Source: [Mycobacterium] fortunisiensis (lineage in GTDB: Bacteria > Actinomycetota > Actinomycetes > Mycobacteriales > Mycobacteriaceae). From it: a stretch of DNA of 64,000 nt. Positions 33,685 through 44,477 of this stretch are shown piece after piece (positions within the stretch are counted from its first letter, which is position 1; each line of letters begins with the position of its first letter). The stretch is taken from the NCBI RefSeq assembly GCF_019050325.1, contig NZ_VOMB01000002.1, forward strand, positions 124,001 to 188,000. The letters run 5' to 3'. The translations under genes were made by a program, and so were the position numbers. The notes below the pieces were generated by a model that saw only the letters and a list, made by a program, of their open reading frames with translations, was not told the DNA's origin and did not search any database.

Positions 33685-34623
33685 ATGACGAGAACGCATT
33701 TCGGGTCGCTGGCAGCCGGCGGTCTGAACTGGGACAGCCTGCCGCTGAAACTCTTCGCCGGGGGCAACGCGAAATTCTGGAATCCGGCCGATATCGATTT
33801 CTCCCGCGACCGGGCGGACTGGGAATCGTTGACCGAGCGGGAACGCGAGTACGCCACCCGGCTGTGCGCCCAGTTCATCGCCGGTGAGGAGGCCGTCACC
33901 AACGACATCCAGCCGTTCCTGGCGGCGATGCGCGCGGAAGGACGCCTGGGTGACGAGATGTACCTGACGCAGTTCGCATTCGAAGAGGCCAAGCACACCC
34001 AGGTGTTCCGGTTGTGGCTGGACGCCGTCGGGGTAACCGAGGATCTGCACGGCTATTTCGACGAGCTGCCGGCCTATCGTCAGATTTTCTGCGACGAGCT
34101 GCCGGAATCCTTGGCAACGCTGACCGCGGACCCGTCACCGGCCGCTCAGGTGCGCGCGTCGGTGGTGTACAACCACGTCGTCGAGGGCATGCTGGCGCTC
34201 ACCGGGTACTTCGCCTGGCACCGGATCTGTGTCGGGCGCGGCATTCTGCCCGGCATGCAGGAACTCGTGCGGCGGATCGGTGACGACGAACGTCGGCACA
34301 TGGCGTGGGGCACGTTCACCTGCCGCCGGCACGTGGCCGCCGACGACGCCAACTGGGCCGTGTTCGAAAACCGGATGAACGAGCTGATCCCGGTGGCGCT
34401 GCGGCTGACGGAGGAGGGGTTCGCGCTGTACGCCCCCGACATTCCGTTCGGTCTGGTCGAAGACGAGTTCCTGCAGTACTCCAGCGACAAGGGCATGCGC
34501 CGGTTCGGCACCATCAGCAGCGCCCGCGGCCGGCCACTCGCCGAGATCGATCTCGACTATTCACCGCTGCGGTTGGAGGACACGTTCGCTGACGAGGACG
34601 AGCGCGCGCTGGCATCGGCCTGA
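33685..34623 (+). CDS. R2-like ligand-binding oxidase (Rv0233-like)
   Basis: 312-residue ferritin-fold protein related to ribonucleotide reductase R2. Counting residues, the Mn/Fe ligands of Rv0233 are all present at the same numbers: E68, E101, H104, E167, E202 and H205, together with V71 and Y162 that form the Val-Tyr ether cross-link. It is therefore an R2lox oxidase that binds a fatty-acid-like ligand, not a true nucleotide reductase subunit. AGGAGGT 8 nt before ATG 33685 is a strong ribosome binding site. The last 67 bp overlap the convergent aftD gene. Confidence 0.95.
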   Translation: MTRTHFGSLAAGGLNWDSLPLKLFAGGNAKFWNPADIDFSRDRADWESLTEREREYATRLCAQFIAGEEAVTNDIQPFLAAMRAEGRLGDEMYLTQFAFEEAKHTQVFRLWLDAVGVTEDLHGYFDELPAYRQIFCDELPESLATLTADPSPAAQVRASVVYNHVVEGMLALTGYFAWHRICVGRGILPGMQELVRRIGDDERRHMAWGTFTCRRHVAADDANWAVFENRMNELIPVALRLTEEGFALYAPDIPFGLVEDEFLQYSSDKGMRRFGTISSARGRPLAEIDLDYSPLRLEDTFADEDERALASA

Positions 34624-37600
34624 CGTGGCCGGGTGACCGTCGAGGCTGCGACGAACACCACCGACAGCAGCGCGAGCAGCTGCACCCAGGGGGAGTGTCC
34701 GACATAGCCGTCGACCGAACGCCACGGATACTGGCTGAGCGTCGCCCCGGCAAGGATCATTCCTCCAGCGGCCACGCCCACAGTGAGTCTCTCGCACCGG
34801 TCGTCGCGATCGCGCAACAGATGGCGCAGCCCGAGCGCACCGCCGGCCACCACCAGTCCCGGCACACCGGAGATGGCTGTCCCGACGGCCAGCACCGCGG
34901 CCCCGGTCAATGCCGGGGCCGGCTGCCAGGGCCGGGCCGGATGGAATTCTGGACTTCGGCGCCGAGCCGGCCACAGCGCCAACAGTGCCAGTACCGGCAG
35001 CAGCGCAAGCCCACCGATCAACCCGATCCGGTACGGCGTGTTGGACGGGAAGGACAGTGTCACCGGGCCGGCGGCGCCGGCCGGGATCACCCAGCCCTGT
35101 TGCCAGCCATTGACTTTCACCGGGGTCAGGGCGGTGCCTTCGGCGTCCCGGGCGGTCCAGCCCGGGTTCACGCTTTCGGGAACCACCAGCACCCGGGCCG
35201 CCGTGGACGCCGGCACCTCCACCTGGCGACGGTCCGGTGACCACGACGGTGTGTCGACGGAAGTTGTTGTGGCCGTGTGTAATTGATCGACCAGCGGGGT
35301 GTCGAGCACGATACCGTCCACGATGAAGGCGGGACCCGGGCTGACCAGCAGTTCCTGCTGGCCGGCCGGCAGCGTGACCGGGGCAGTGCGGCACGGGTGG
35401 GCCGGGATGGGGTCGCCGTCGAGTAATGCCCCCACCGTGGTGCGCACCGATGTCTGGATGAACTGACCGGCCACACCGATGATCGGACCCTGTCCACACG
35501 GAAGCGACACCGTCCGTGCGCGATTGGCGGTGGAGTCGGCGGCGCCGATCGGCTTGCCCCGCACATCCAGGGCGGTCAGTTCGGCCAGCCCGGGCGGCTT
35601 CAATTGGTCGAATCCCAGCGAGGTGCGGTCGATGATGTCGTTCCAGCCCAGCAGTGACACCGTCACCGTGTCCGTCACCCGCGGCTTGAGTTTCGCGGTG
35701 ATCGCTGTGCCGTCGCCGTCCAGCGTGTGCATCTGTGGCCCGTCACCGAGATCGATGGCCACCAGCGTCGGGTGCGCGGGTGGCTGATTGCGGCCGGGAT
35801 CGATCCGCAGCGCACCCACTTCCGTCGGCGCGGGCAACTTCAGGGTCAGTGTGGGTGGCGCCTTGAACTGCACCACCCGCTGTGGCGCGGTCCACGACGT
35901 CCGTGGGTCACCGTCGGTGGCGGCGTAGGCCGAACCGAGGACGTCGATCGGGTCGGCGTCGCCGAAGGCGCGGGTGGTGTGCGGCTGGGTCACCAGATCG
36001 GCCAGCTTGGGCCCCTGCCGCGAGCGGATCCACACCGTGGGTTCGACGTCGGTGGGCGCGGGGACCGACAGCGTGCGGCTCAGGTTCACCGGTTCTTCGG
36101 AGGCCAGGCCCAACGCTGCCGCGCAGCGGACACCGGCCGGGCTTTCGGCGCAGCCTTGGCGGCCCAGCAGCTCGGTGCCGAGATCCCATTGCGCGACAAC
36201 TGAATCCGTGGGCGGTGCGGGCACCTCGACGGTGTGCCGCAGGGTGACGGGGTGGGCGAAGCCGGAGGCGTCGTACTGGGTGACCGCCAAATCGGTGATG
36301 CCGAATTGCACACCGGCCGAACCGTCGTCGGTGGCGACCGCGGTGACCCGCACCCACGGTGTCTCTCCCAGCGGCAAGGGCACCGACAGCGGCTGGCCCG
36401 GGGTGTCGAACCGCAGGCTGCTGGTACCGGTGGCGGTGGCCACCTCGATGCGGCGCACCTGCGCGCCGACGGCAGTGGCACTGGGGGTGATGGTCAGCGT
36501 GGCATTGGTGACCGGATGCTCGAAATCGACCTGCAGCCACTGGCCGACGGCGGCCTGCAGGGCGTTGGACACCCACGCGGTCGAGCTGTCGCTGTCGACC
36601 GCCGCCGCAGGTCCGGTGGCCGGCGCGACATTGGGCAGCGCGGTGGAATCGGCCGCCGAGCTCGAAACCGACACCCGCCCGCCGTTCCATTTGCCGTAAA
36701 CCGGGGCGACGCCGTCGACCGGATAGTCCGGGACCCGGTTGTGGGTGTGGCGGGCGTCGTCGGGGGTGCGGATCGCCGAGGCGTGGTCGTCGACGCGGCC
36801 GTAGTCGATCTCGCGGGCCATCGGGGTGTCGGTGACGATCACCCCGGAGCCGTCGACCTGAACCGGCAGTCCGGCGCGTTCGGCGTCGGCGGTCAGCAGC
36901 ATCGGGCCCAGCGGGGGCCGGCCGGTCAGCCGGCGCCGCTCGTCCAGGCGCAGCAACGCCTCGGGCGCGCCGGCCACCCGCGTCATCGTGTCGGCGTCCA
37001 CCAGGTACGGCGCACTCGGGTTGGTGCCGCCGGTGTCGACCCGATAGATCTCCACCGCCGGATAGCGCGGCCGCAGCCCGCTGTCGGCGACGAAGCCCTC
37101 CAGGGTTCCCGGGCCCACCGCGTCGCCGAACTCGGCCACCTTCGACAGACCGGGCGATCCTTGCAACGCGCGGTGCACCAGGATCGGACGCGCCGACCGG
37201 GACACGTCGGGATCCAGGTCGTTGCGCAGCACCACATACGAAATGCCTTGTCGGGCAAGGGTATCAGCCAGGCCCTCGGACGGACGGCCGGCGGCGAACA
37301 GCCGCTGCACGGAGTCCAGCGCGCGGATCGTCTCCGGCGGGGTCAGCGGAATCGAATCACGCACTCCCCACGGGCTGGATCCGAGTACCTGCAGTGGCTC
37401 GTCGTGACTGTTCCCCCAGGTCTGGGTGGCGAACGGGGCGCCGGGAGCGACCAGCACCCGACCCCGGTCGGTGTTGTGGGCGTCGAGCCAGTCGGCGGTG
37501 TCGTGCCAGTACTGCGGGATCGCGGTGAACGTCCCGGCCGGGGTGATCCGTCCGGTCCAGGCCAGCGAGGTTCCGGCGGCCAGGGCGGCCAGCACCACGA

Positions 37601-38852
37601 TCGCCACCGCGATCCGCTTGTCCCGTTCGGGCCGGGAGAACGCGCGCAGCCACACCAGGCGGGGGGCACTGCCCGGCAGCGGAATCCGGCCCAGCAGATG
37701 CGCCAGGCCCAGCGCCAACGGCAGCCGCAGCACCGGATCGAGCTTGGACAGGTTGCGCAGCGGGGTACCGGAACCGTCCAGGAAGTCCTGCACCGCGGCC
37801 GCCACCGGCGAGCCGAGCCCCCCGGAATAGCCCAGCGCCAGCAGCACCACCCCGACCATCAACATGGTGATCAGCCGGCCCCGGGCGGGCATCGACCGCA
37901 ACGCCAGCCCGGCCAGCCCGGCCGCTGCCACCAGGGTGGTGGCCAACACCGCGACCGTGCTGGTCACCAGGGAAGCGGCCGCGGTGGCGGTGGGCGCCAC
38001 GAACGGGGTCCAACTGTGGGTGCCACGCAACATCTCGGTCAGCGACATCCACTGTGTGGTGACGCCCGACGACTCGATGAAATCCAGGAACGGCGGGCTG
38101 ATCTGGCCCAGCATCACCAGCGCCACCACCCACCAGGTGATCGCCAACGCCCCGCACAGTGCCCACCACGCGGTGAACCGCCACCACAGCCGGTTGGGCC
38201 GATGACAGGCCCACCAGATGATCGCGGCCAGGCAGCCGGTCAAGGTGGCGACCGCGTTCACCGCGCCCATCAGTGCCACCGCGCCCGCGGACCGGGCGGC
38301 CAGCAGCCGCAGATTCCGGTCCCCGCCGCGCAACGCCAGGATCACCGGCAGCAGCACCCACGGCGCCAGCATCATCGGCAGCGTCTCCGACGAGATCGCG
38401 CCCAGTGTGGTCAGCACCCGCGGCGACAGCGTGAACGCCAGTGCGCCCAGCACACGCGAGCTGGTACTGCCGATGCCCCGCCCCTCGTTCAGGGCTTCGG
38501 CCACCCGGATGAATCCCCAGAAACCCACGGTCAGCAGCAGCGCCCACCACAGCCGCTGGGTCACCCAGCCGGGGACGCCGAGCAGATCGCCGGCCAGGAA
38601 GAAGGTGCCGTGCGGGAAGAGATAGCCGTAGGCCTGGTTCTGCGCCTGCCCGAACGGCAGGTCGCTGTTCCACAGGTTGAATGCGCGAGCCAGGAACCGC
38701 AGCGGATTGGCGGTCAGGTCGAGCTTGGTATCGGGTGAGATCTCTCCGGGCGACTGGGCGAAAGTCAGGAGCAGTGTCGCAGTGGCGACCACCCACAGCC
38801 AGCGCCGCGACAACGGCAGGGCAGCTGCCTGCCGCGTTAGCGGCACATCCAA
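34557..38852 (-). CDS. aftD: Arabinofuranosyltransferase AftD
   Basis: 1431-residue GT-C glycosyltransferase, matching Rv0236c (about 1400 aa). The first 420 residues contain about ten membrane helices. [16 protein letters not shown] near residue 39 lies in the first extracytoplasmic loop, where GT-C enzymes carry the catalytic Asp. Then comes a long periplasmic region (430-1300) with carbohydrate-binding-like beta domains, and four closing helices. It adds alpha-arabinofuranose to arabinogalactan and lipoarabinomannan from decaprenyl-phosphoarabinose and is essential in mycobacteria. Starts at TTG 38852 or GTG 38846, 1 bp after the small gene upstream. Confidence 0.93.
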   Translation of the reverse strand: MDVPLTRQAAALPLSRRWLWVVATATLLLTFAQSPGEISPDTKLDLTANPLRFLARAFNLWNSDLPFGQAQNQAYGYLFPHGTFFLAGDLLGVPGWVTQRLWWALLLTVGFWGFIRVAEALNEGRGIGSTSSRVLGALAFTLSPRVLTTLGAISSETLPMMLAPWVLLPVILALRGGDRNLRLLAARSAGAVALMGAVNAVATLTGCLAAIIWWACHRPNRLWWRFTAWWALCGALAITWWVVALVMLGQISPPFLDFIESSGVTTQWMSLTEMLRGTHSWTPFVAPTATAAASLVTSTVAVLATTLVAAAGLAGLALRSMPARGRLITMLMVGVVLLALGYSGGLGSPVAAAVQDFLDGSGTPLRNLSKLDPVLRLPLALGLAHLLGRIPLPGSAPRLVWLRAFSRPERDKRIAVAIVVLAALAAGTSLAWTGRITPAGTFTAIPQYWHDTADWLDAHNTDRGRVLVAPGAPFATQTWGNSHDEPLQVLGSSPWGVRDSIPLTPPETIRALDSVQRLFAAGRPSEGLADTLARQGISYVVLRNDLDPDVSRSARPILVHRALQGSPGLSKVAEFGDAVGPGTLEGFVADSGLRPRYPAVEIYRVDTGGTNPSAPYLVDADTMTRVAGAPEALLRLDERRRLTGRPPLGPMLLTADAERAGLPVQVDGSGVIVTDTPMAREIDYGRVDDHASAIRTPDDARHTHNRVPDYPVDGVAPVYGKWNGGRVSVSSSAADSTALPNVAPATGPAAAVDSDSSTAWVSNALQAAVGQWLQVDFEHPVTNATLTITPSATAVGAQVRRIEVATATGTSSLRFDTPGQPLSVPLPLGETPWVRVTAVATDDGSAGVQFGITDLAVTQYDASGFAHPVTLRHTVEVPAPPTDSVVAQWDLGTELLGRQGCAESPAGVRCAAALGLASEEPVNLSRTLSVPAPTDVEPTVWIRSRQGPKLADLVTQPHTTRAFGDADPIDVLGSAYAATDGDPRTSWTAPQRVVQFKAPPTLTLKLPAPTEVGALRIDPGRNQPPAHPTLVAIDLGDGPQMHTLDGDGTAITAKLKPRVTDTVTVSLLGWNDIIDRTSLGFDQLKPPGLAELTALDVRGKPIGAADSTANRARTVSLPCGQGPIIGVAGQFIQTSVRTTVGALLDGDPIPAHPCRTAPVTLPAGQQELLVSPGPAFIVDGIVLDTPLVDQLHTATTTSVDTPSWSPDRRQVEVPASTAARVLVVPESVNPGWTARDAEGTALTPVKVNGWQQGWVIPAGAAGPVTLSFPSNTPYRIGLIGGLALLPVLALLALWPARRRSPEFHPARPWQPAPALTGAAVLAVGTAISGVPGLVVAGGALGLRHLLRDRDDRCERLTVGVAAGGMILAGATLSQYPWRSVDGYVGHSPWVQLLALLSVVFVAASTVTRPRQADASARSSSSANVSSNRSGE

Positions 38853-38853
38853 G

Positions 38854-39027
38854 CTAGGACCGGTCGCCGTACTCGACCCGGTTGAGCACCGATGACGCCG
38901 GGTCGCCCGCCTGCAGCGGAGGCTTCGTGTCCTGCTGCACCATCAGCGTCACACCGAAGACGGCTGCCGCCCCCAACAGCAGGCCGACGACAATGCTGGC
39001 CGCGGAGGGGATGACGAACCGATTCAC
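38854..39027 (-). CDS. Small membrane protein upstream of aftD (Rv0236A-like, DUF2613)
   Basis: 57 residues, the same length as Rv0236A. A single hydrophobic segment (SAASIVVGLLLGAAAVFGVTL, residues 7-27) is followed by a short polar tail ending NRVEYGDRS. GTG 39027. It ends 1 bp before the aftD start, so the two are cotranscribed and probably translationally coupled. It may be a small partner or anchor of AftD. No catalytic motif. Confidence 0.85.
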   Translation of the reverse strand: MNRFVIPSAASIVVGLLLGAAAVFGVTLMVQQDTKPPLQAGDPASSVLNRVEYGDRS

Positions 39028-39129
39028 CCGGTCAACGTAGCACGGGGACACCACCGAACCGTGTGAGCGGACCTGGGTCGACACGCAGCGAATCGATAAC
39101 CGTGCGCTCAGCGGCTAAGGTCGGGCCCC

Positions 39130-40272
39130 ATGGCTGCACCGCGTCTCGTCGCCACGTTCGTCGCGTTGTCCGGGCTGCTGCTGGCCTGCTCTCCGAGCTC
39201 ACCGCCGCAGTCATCGCCGTCGGACTCGGCGGCTCCGGAGCACATGTCGACGCACGCCCCGTTGCCGGCCGCCCCGGTGTGTGATCCGGCGGCCCTGTCC
39301 CCGCGCGACAAATTGGCACAGCTGCTGACCGTCGGTGTCAAGGATGCCGACGACGCCCGTGCTGTGGTGAGCAACCAGCACGTCGGCGGCATCATGATCG
39401 GCAGCTGGACCGACCTGTCGATGTTGGGCGACGGGTCGTTGAACGAGATCGCCGCGGCCGGGCCGTTGCCGCTGGCCGTCAGCGTCGACGAGGAAGGCGG
39501 ACGGGTATCGCGGCTGTCCTCGGTGATCGGTGAACAGCCCTCGGCGCGGGTGCTGGCCCAGACCCACACCGCCGACGAGGTGTACGGGATCGCGCTGGAT
39601 CGTGGCCGGAAGATGCGCGGCATGGGCATCACCGTCGACTTCGCGCCCGTCGTCGACATCACCGCCGATCCCGATGACACCGTCATCGGCGACCGGTCCT
39701 TCGGAGACGACCCGGCCAAGGTGACCGAGTACGCCGGTGCCTACGCCCGCGGCTTACGGGAGGCCGGGGTGCTGCCCGTGCTCAAGCACTTCCCGGGTCA
39801 CGGTCACGGCTCGGGTGACTCCCACACCGGCTCGGTGACCACCCCGCCGTTGGAAGAGCTGAAGGCCAACGATCTGGTGCCCTACGCCACCCTGACCACC
39901 CAGGCCCCGGTGGCGGTCATGGTCGGACATCTCGAGGTGCCGGGCCTGACGGGGACGGATCCGGCCAGCCTCAGCCGCGCGGCCTATGACCTGCTGCGTT
40001 CGGGCGGTTACGGCGGCCCCGGGTTCAACGGCCTGGTCTACACCGACGACCTGTCCAGCATGGCCGCCATCAACCAGCGCTACGGGGTGGCCGCTGCGGT
40101 GCTCAAGGCCTTCCAGGCCGGCGCCGACAACGCGCTGTGGATCACCACCGACGAGGTGCCCGCGGTGCTCGACGGTCTGGAGAAGGCGCTGTCCGACGGT
40201 CAGCTGGACCAGGCCGCGGTGGATGCTGCGTTGCAGCGCAATGTGGCGGCCAAAGGTGGGGGACACTGCTGA
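39130..40272 (+). CDS. lpqI: Lipoprotein LpqI, GH3 beta-N-acetylglucosaminidase
   Basis: 380 residues. A lipoprotein signal with lipobox LSGLLLAC puts the acylated Cys at residue 20. The GH3 NagZ-type barrel follows: VDEEGGRVSRL near 120, KHFPGHGHGSGDSHTG near 220 (the His of the acid/base dyad) and VYTDDLSSMAA near 300 (nucleophile Asp). LpqI cleaves GlcNAc-MurNAc from peptidoglycan fragments during cell-wall recycling. It is divergent from the aftD pair, as in M. tuberculosis. A stem-loop of the window's repeat family follows its stop. Confidence 0.92.
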   Translation: MAAPRLVATFVALSGLLLACSPSSPPQSSPSDSAAPEHMSTHAPLPAAPVCDPAALSPRDKLAQLLTVGVKDADDARAVVSNQHVGGIMIGSWTDLSMLGDGSLNEIAAAGPLPLAVSVDEEGGRVSRLSSVIGEQPSARVLAQTHTADEVYGIALDRGRKMRGMGITVDFAPVVDITADPDDTVIGDRSFGDDPAKVTEYAGAYARGLREAGVLPVLKHFPGHGHGSGDSHTGSVTTPPLEELKANDLVPYATLTTQAPVAVMVGHLEVPGLTGTDPASLSRAAYDLLRSGGYGGPGFNGLVYTDDLSSMAAINQRYGVAAAVLKAFQAGADNALWITTDEVPAVLDGLEKALSDGQLDQAAVDAALQRNVAAKGGGHC

Positions 40273-40296
40273 GCCTTTTCCGGCAAGGCCTCTTCC

Positions 40297-40358
40297 GGCG
40301 AGCAGACGTGAACGCACCCGAAATCGCGCGTTCTGGGGTACCTCTGCGGCTGTTCGCC
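40297..40358. repeat. Stem-loop family, copy A
   Basis: Imperfect inverted repeat from GGCGAGCAGACG to CTGTTCGCC. The right arm GCGTTCTGGGGTACCTC is nearly the same as that of copy C (58291-58352). It follows lpqI and may act as a terminator. Confidence 0.6.
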
Positions 40359-40409
40359 ATGGTGTGACGCGGCCACCCGGCACTCCGAGTCGACGCATAT
40401 CCTGTTCGG

Positions 40410-41033
40410 ATGGCAGGTGGAACGAAGCGGCTGCCGCGAGCCGTACGCGAACAGCAGATGCTCGATGCTGCGGTGCAGATTTTCTCGGTCAACGGCTACC
40501 ACGAGACCTCGATGGACGCGATCGCCGCGGAGGCCGAGATCTCCAAGCCGATGCTGTATCTCTACTACGGCTCCAAGGAAGAGCTGTTCGGGGCGTGCCT
40601 GGACCGGGAGTTGACCCGCTTTGTGGACGTGGTGCGTGGTGAGATCGACTTCACCCAGAGCCCCAAGGACCTGCTGCGCAGCGCGGTGCGCTCGTTCCTC
40701 ACCTACATCGACGCCAACCGGGCCTCCTGGATGGTGCTCTACACCCAGGCCACCAGCTCGCAGGCCTTCGCCCACACCGTGCGCGAAGGCCGTGAGCGCA
40801 TCATCGACCTGGTGGCCCGGCTGCTGAGCACCGGCACCCGTAATCCGCAGCCGGACAGCGACTTCGAGATGATGGCGGTGGCGCTGGTGGGCGCCGGTGA
40901 GGCGATCGCGAGCCGGGTCAGCACCGGGGACTCCGATGTCAACGACGCCGCCGAGTTGATGATCAACCTGTTCTGGCGCGGTCTGAAGGGCACGCCGTCG
41001 GAGTCGGGCACGCAGTCTGTCTCGGCGGGCTAG
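40410..41033 (+). CDS. TetR family regulator (Rv0238-like)
   Basis: 207 residues. The helix-turn-helix lies in residues 15-60: QMLDAAVQIFSVNGYHETSMD, then AAEAEISKPMLYLYYGSKEELF. The C-terminal ligand domain is helical. It follows lpqI in the same direction, as Rv0238 follows Rv0237. It is a candidate regulator for the neighbouring fatty-acid genes, but I see no palindrome directly before it. ATG 40410. Its end is 7 bp from the convergent methyltransferase gene. Confidence 0.87.
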   Translation: MAGGTKRLPRAVREQQMLDAAVQIFSVNGYHETSMDAIAAEAEISKPMLYLYYGSKEELFGACLDRELTRFVDVVRGEIDFTQSPKDLLRSAVRSFLTYIDANRASWMVLYTQATSSQAFAHTVREGRERIIDLVARLLSTGTRNPQPDSDFEMMAVALVGAGEAIASRVSTGDSDVNDAAELMINLFWRGLKGTPSESGTQSVSAG

Positions 41034-41040
41034 ATCTAGG

Positions 41041-42129
41041 CTAGATCGCCACACCCTCCACCACGCTGAACGGAGAGGCCGTCGCCACCACGCGGGTGAG
41101 GCGGAACCCGGCCTGTTCGTAGAGGCGGCGGTAGCCGTCCTCGGTGCGTTCCCTCGCGGCGATGCCGATCAGCATCTCCATGTCGGTCCACTTGCCCAGG
41201 AATTCGCGGTCGTGGTCGGGGATCACGCCCTCGATGAGCAGCAGCGTCGTGCCCGGTGCGGCCGCTGCACGCACGTTGCGCAGGATCGCCACGGCTTTGT
41301 CGTCGGGCCAGTCATGAATGATGTTCTTCATCACGTACGCATCGGCGCCGGCAGGAACACTGTCGAAGAACGACCCGGCGACCACCTGCACCCGATCCGC
41401 CACGCCGTACTTGACCAGCAGCTCCGGAGCCCCCGCTACGACCCCGGGCAGGTCGTACAGCAGTCCGCGGGCTGACGGGGTGGCCCGGAGGACGGCTGCC
41501 AGGAGTCGGCCGTGTCCGCCACCGATATCGGCGATGACGCCAAAGCGGGTGTAGTCGTAGGCCGCCACGACAGGAGCGATCGCAAGTTCCGAGATGCTGG
41601 TCATCGCATCGTTGAAAATCGCCCCGAGTTCGGGTTCGGAGCCCAGATAGTCGAACGCTTCTTTGCCGCGCAGCTTGGGGATGACGGCCTCGCCGGAACG
41701 GACCGCGTCGGCCAGGTGGCTCCAGTGCTCACGATGCTGCGGTGAACCGACGAATTTCGCCATCCCGGCGATCGAGACCGGTGCGTCTTTCCGCAACGTA
41801 TCGCCCAGCGCGTTGAGCGCGTAGCGCCCGTCTCGGGTCCGGCGGAAGATGCCCTCGCCGACGAGTGCGCGCATCAGCCGGTCCAACGTGTCCGGGTTGG
41901 CGTCCACCCGGCGGGCCAGTTCCACTGCAGACAGCGGGCCGCCGGCCAGCGCGTCGGCCACGCCGAGTTGTGCGGCGGCCGCGATACCTTGGGCGACCCA
42001 GGCTCCCAGGATCATTTCCAGCATTGCTGCGGGCGCCGGCACAGCGCGTTGGTGCAGGCGACGCAGAAGGTGACGGACGCGTTCGACCGCGCGAACCAAT
42101 CCGGCGGGCGGCACCGTGGCGGGACTCAC
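41041..42129 (-). CDS. O-methyltransferase (hydroxyneurosporene/COMT type)
   Basis: 362 residues: an N-terminal winged-helix dimerisation domain (residues 30-115, ALAGGPLSAVELARRVDANPDTLDRLMRAL) and a C-terminal Rossmann domain with DIGGGHGRLLAAVLR near 200, DLPGVV near 222 and the catalytic-base motif NIIHDWPDD near 268. This is the COMT-like class that methylates hydroxyl groups on aromatic or polyene compounds. GTG 42129. It has no counterpart in the M. tuberculosis series here and marks the left end of the accessory insertion. Confidence 0.87.
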   Translation of the reverse strand: MSPATVPPAGLVRAVERVRHLLRRLHQRAVPAPAAMLEMILGAWVAQGIAAAAQLGVADALAGGPLSAVELARRVDANPDTLDRLMRALVGEGIFRRTRDGRYALNALGDTLRKDAPVSIAGMAKFVGSPQHREHWSHLADAVRSGEAVIPKLRGKEAFDYLGSEPELGAIFNDAMTSISELAIAPVVAAYDYTRFGVIADIGGGHGRLLAAVLRATPSARGLLYDLPGVVAGAPELLVKYGVADRVQVVAGSFFDSVPAGADAYVMKNIIHDWPDDKAVAILRNVRAAAAPGTTLLLIEGVIPDHDREFLGKWTDMEMLIGIAARERTEDGYRRLYEQAGFRLTRVVATASPFSVVEGVAI

Positions 42130-42270
42130 CGGATGACTCTAGAGCGTGCCGGTCGAGTCGTTGGTCACTATCGTCGACTCTCCTTCGGCAGCAAACCGAA
42201 CTGGCGTCGGGGCTGTCGCGTCAGCCGCATAAAGTGGGGTCGATGTCCATTGCGAAACGAAGGGCCGGCC

Positions 42271-43737
42271 ATGCCTGACCCCGCCACCGGCCGGGAGTCG
42301 CTGGATCAGCTCTACCAGCTCAACCGCGAGGTGGCCGATTCGCGCTCGGCACGGCTGTTGGCGACGAACAACCTGGCCACCTACCTCACCCTGATGGAGC
42401 GGCACCTGGACCGCGGCGCGAAACTGGCCGAGACCGAGCTGGTGGCCCGGCTGGAACGCGACCTGAGCGACCTGGGCTCCGAAACCGAGCAGTCCGGCCT
42501 GGCGCTGATCAAGTACTGGGCCGGCCAGGGCTGGCTGCACCGGATCACCGAGCAGTCCGGGGACACCGAACGCAATGTCTGCTACCTCACCTACGAGGCC
42601 CGGGCCGGGCTGGACTTCGCCCGCCGTATGCGCCGTGAGGACACTGTCGCCACCGGCGGGTCGATCACCGGTATCGCCGCCGGATTGCGCCGGGTCGCCG
42701 GGCAGGTCAGCAATGACCCGGATCGCATCCGCGCCGACATCGAGGCCGAAATCGCCAAGCTGCGTGACGAATTGGCGGCGCTGGAGCAGGGGCAACGGCC
42801 TGAACCCGATCTGGTCGACGTCGAGGACGAGGCGCGGGCCATCGCCCTGCAGATGGAGCAGATCGTCTCCGACATCGGGCAGTACGGCGCGATGCTCAAC
42901 CGCATCACCACCCGGTTGCTCGATGCCTCCGCCGACACCGATCTGGGCTACCGGGAACGTCAGCGGCAACTGTTCGACGACTACGAGGCGCTGTTCGCCT
43001 CCCGCGAGAGCGCGTCCTACACCGCCTTCACCCGGATGATCCAGGATCCCGAGCAACGGGCGGCCTTGGTCGCCGACATCGAGATGGTGGCCGGTGAACT
43101 CCCGCACCTGGATCCGAGCCTGCGTGAGGTGATGACGGGCTTCTTCAGCCTGGTGTCGGCCCAGACCGCCGAGGTGGGCCGGACCCGGCAGCGGTGTGCC
43201 CGGCGGATCAAGCGTTTCGTCGCCTCGGGCACCCTGGAGCACAGCCGCGGTGTCACCCGCCAGCTCAACGATGCCCTGGCCAGTGCGCACGACCTGCTCA
43301 GCGTCTCCCTCGCCGACAGCCGCCTCGGTGTCGAGGTGCCGCTGGTCCGCACCGACTTCAATTCCATTGGCGCCGTGGCGTTCAAGATCCGCGACGCCGT
43401 CCAGCCGTCGCAGGCCGAGCCGTCCGAGGGGGAGGTGAATCTCTCGGCGTTCTCGGCGCTGGCGTCCCAGGTGGACGCCACCGAGTTGGCCGAGGTGGTC
43501 AACCGCGCGGTCGCCTCGGGCCCGGTGTCGCTGCCCGACGCGATCGGCATGCTGGATGCGGCCTATCTCGGACACGTGATCGTGTTGTGGTCCTGGGCGC
43601 TCAAACAGCAGGCCGCCGACGGTGCCGGAACCGTCCGGGTGCGGTTCCGGTCGTTGGAGGGCGCCGACCGCGAAATCGAGATTCCCCGACTGGTTTTCAC
43701 CGAACCCATCCCTACTGTCAGCGAGAGCCTGCTATGA
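42271..43737 (+). CDS. jetA: JetA/MksF-type kleisin (DUF3375)
   Basis: 488 residues, DUF3375 by overall pattern: N-terminal winged helix with ARLLATNNLATYLTLMERHL and the segment SGLALIKYWAGQGWLHRI, a long helical middle part (residues 125-330, coiled-coil-like) and a C-terminal winged helix. In Wadjet/MksBEF(G) systems this is the kleisin bridging the SMC heads. GAAGGG precedes ATG 42271. The stop overlaps the jetB start by 4 bp (ATGA). Confidence 0.87.
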   Translation: MPDPATGRESLDQLYQLNREVADSRSARLLATNNLATYLTLMERHLDRGAKLAETELVARLERDLSDLGSETEQSGLALIKYWAGQGWLHRITEQSGDTERNVCYLTYEARAGLDFARRMRREDTVATGGSITGIAAGLRRVAGQVSNDPDRIRADIEAEIAKLRDELAALEQGQRPEPDLVDVEDEARAIALQMEQIVSDIGQYGAMLNRITTRLLDASADTDLGYRERQRQLFDDYEALFASRESASYTAFTRMIQDPEQRAALVADIEMVAGELPHLDPSLREVMTGFFSLVSAQTAEVGRTRQRCARRIKRFVASGTLEHSRGVTRQLNDALASAHDLLSVSLADSRLGVEVPLVRTDFNSIGAVAFKIRDAVQPSQAEPSEGEVNLSAFSALASQVDATELAEVVNRAVASGPVSLPDAIGMLDAAYLGHVIVLWSWALKQQAADGAGTVRVRFRSLEGADREIEIPRLVFTEPIPTVSESLL

Positions 43738-44477
43738 CCGACACCCCGGACAGCTCGATTGATTTCGATGCCCTGCCCAGCATCGACGCCGTCGAGCGCT
43801 CCACCGACCAGCGGCGCGCCCCCCGATTCGACGGGGACGTCAGCGAGTTGCCGGACCGGGCCTGCTGGGCGCTGCAGCACCTGCTGTCGCGGCGCTACGT
43901 CAGCAAGGACAACCACTCCGAGCTGTGGTCGTGGGTGACCCGCTACCGCACCGAGCTGACCGTGCGGTTGTCCGAACTCGATATGCGGCTGTGCATTTCG
44001 GACGATCACGACATCGCCTACGTCGAGCAGGCCGACTACGAATCGTCGTGGCGGCGCCGGTTGCTGCGTCGCGAAACGCTGAACACCTATGACTCGATCC
44101 TGGCGCTGCACCTGGCCAAGCTGATGCGCGCGGCCTCCCGCGACGAGAATGTCCTGATCAGCCGCGACGAGATCCATGAGTTGTTCGCCGGCGTCAACAA
44201 CGACACCGACCGTGACACCGCGTCGTTCGACAAGCGGATCGACAACGCGATCGAGCGGCTCACCGACATCGAGATGCTGGTCCGAAACCGGGAGGACGAA
44301 GACAGTTTCACGATCAGCCCGGTGGTCAACGCCATCATGACGGCCTCGATGATCACCGAGTTGCAGCAGCAGTTCGAGCAGCTCAAGCGGGCCGCCAACG
44401 GTACCGGTACCGAGGACACCGACGCCGGTGACACCGCATCCGAACGACTCTCCGACGAAGTGGACGCGCATGGCTGA
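43734..44477 (+). CDS. jetB: JetB/MksE-type protein (DUF4194)
   Basis: 247 residues, DUF4194 by pattern: [26 protein letters not shown] near residue 45 and the winged-helix core [11 protein letters not shown] near 135. This is the KITE-type subunit that binds the kleisin JetA. It overlaps jetA by 4 bp and jetC by 8 bp, so all three subunits are translated together. The N- and C-terminal tails are acidic and low-complexity. Confidence 0.85.
   Translation: MTDTPDSSIDFDALPSIDAVERSTDQRRAPRFDGDVSELPDRACWALQHLLSRRYVSKDNHSELWSWVTRYRTELTVRLSELDMRLCISDDHDIAYVEQADYESSWRRRLLRRETLNTYDSILALHLAKLMRAASRDENVLISRDEIHELFAGVNNDTDRDTASFDKRIDNAIERLTDIEMLVRNREDEDSFTISPVVNAIMTASMITELQQQFEQLKRAANGTGTEDTDAGDTASERLSDEVDAHG

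Noticed and set aside
33685-34623. Annotation as ribonucleotide reductase small subunit NrdB
   Set aside because: The residues V71 and Y162 and the ligand set are those of R2lox, which lacks the radical-transfer role; there is no NrdA nearby.
36234-38738. An open frame of over 800 codons on the plus strand
   Set aside because: Antisense of aftD, rich in His/Gln/Arg/Gly with no recognisable domain.
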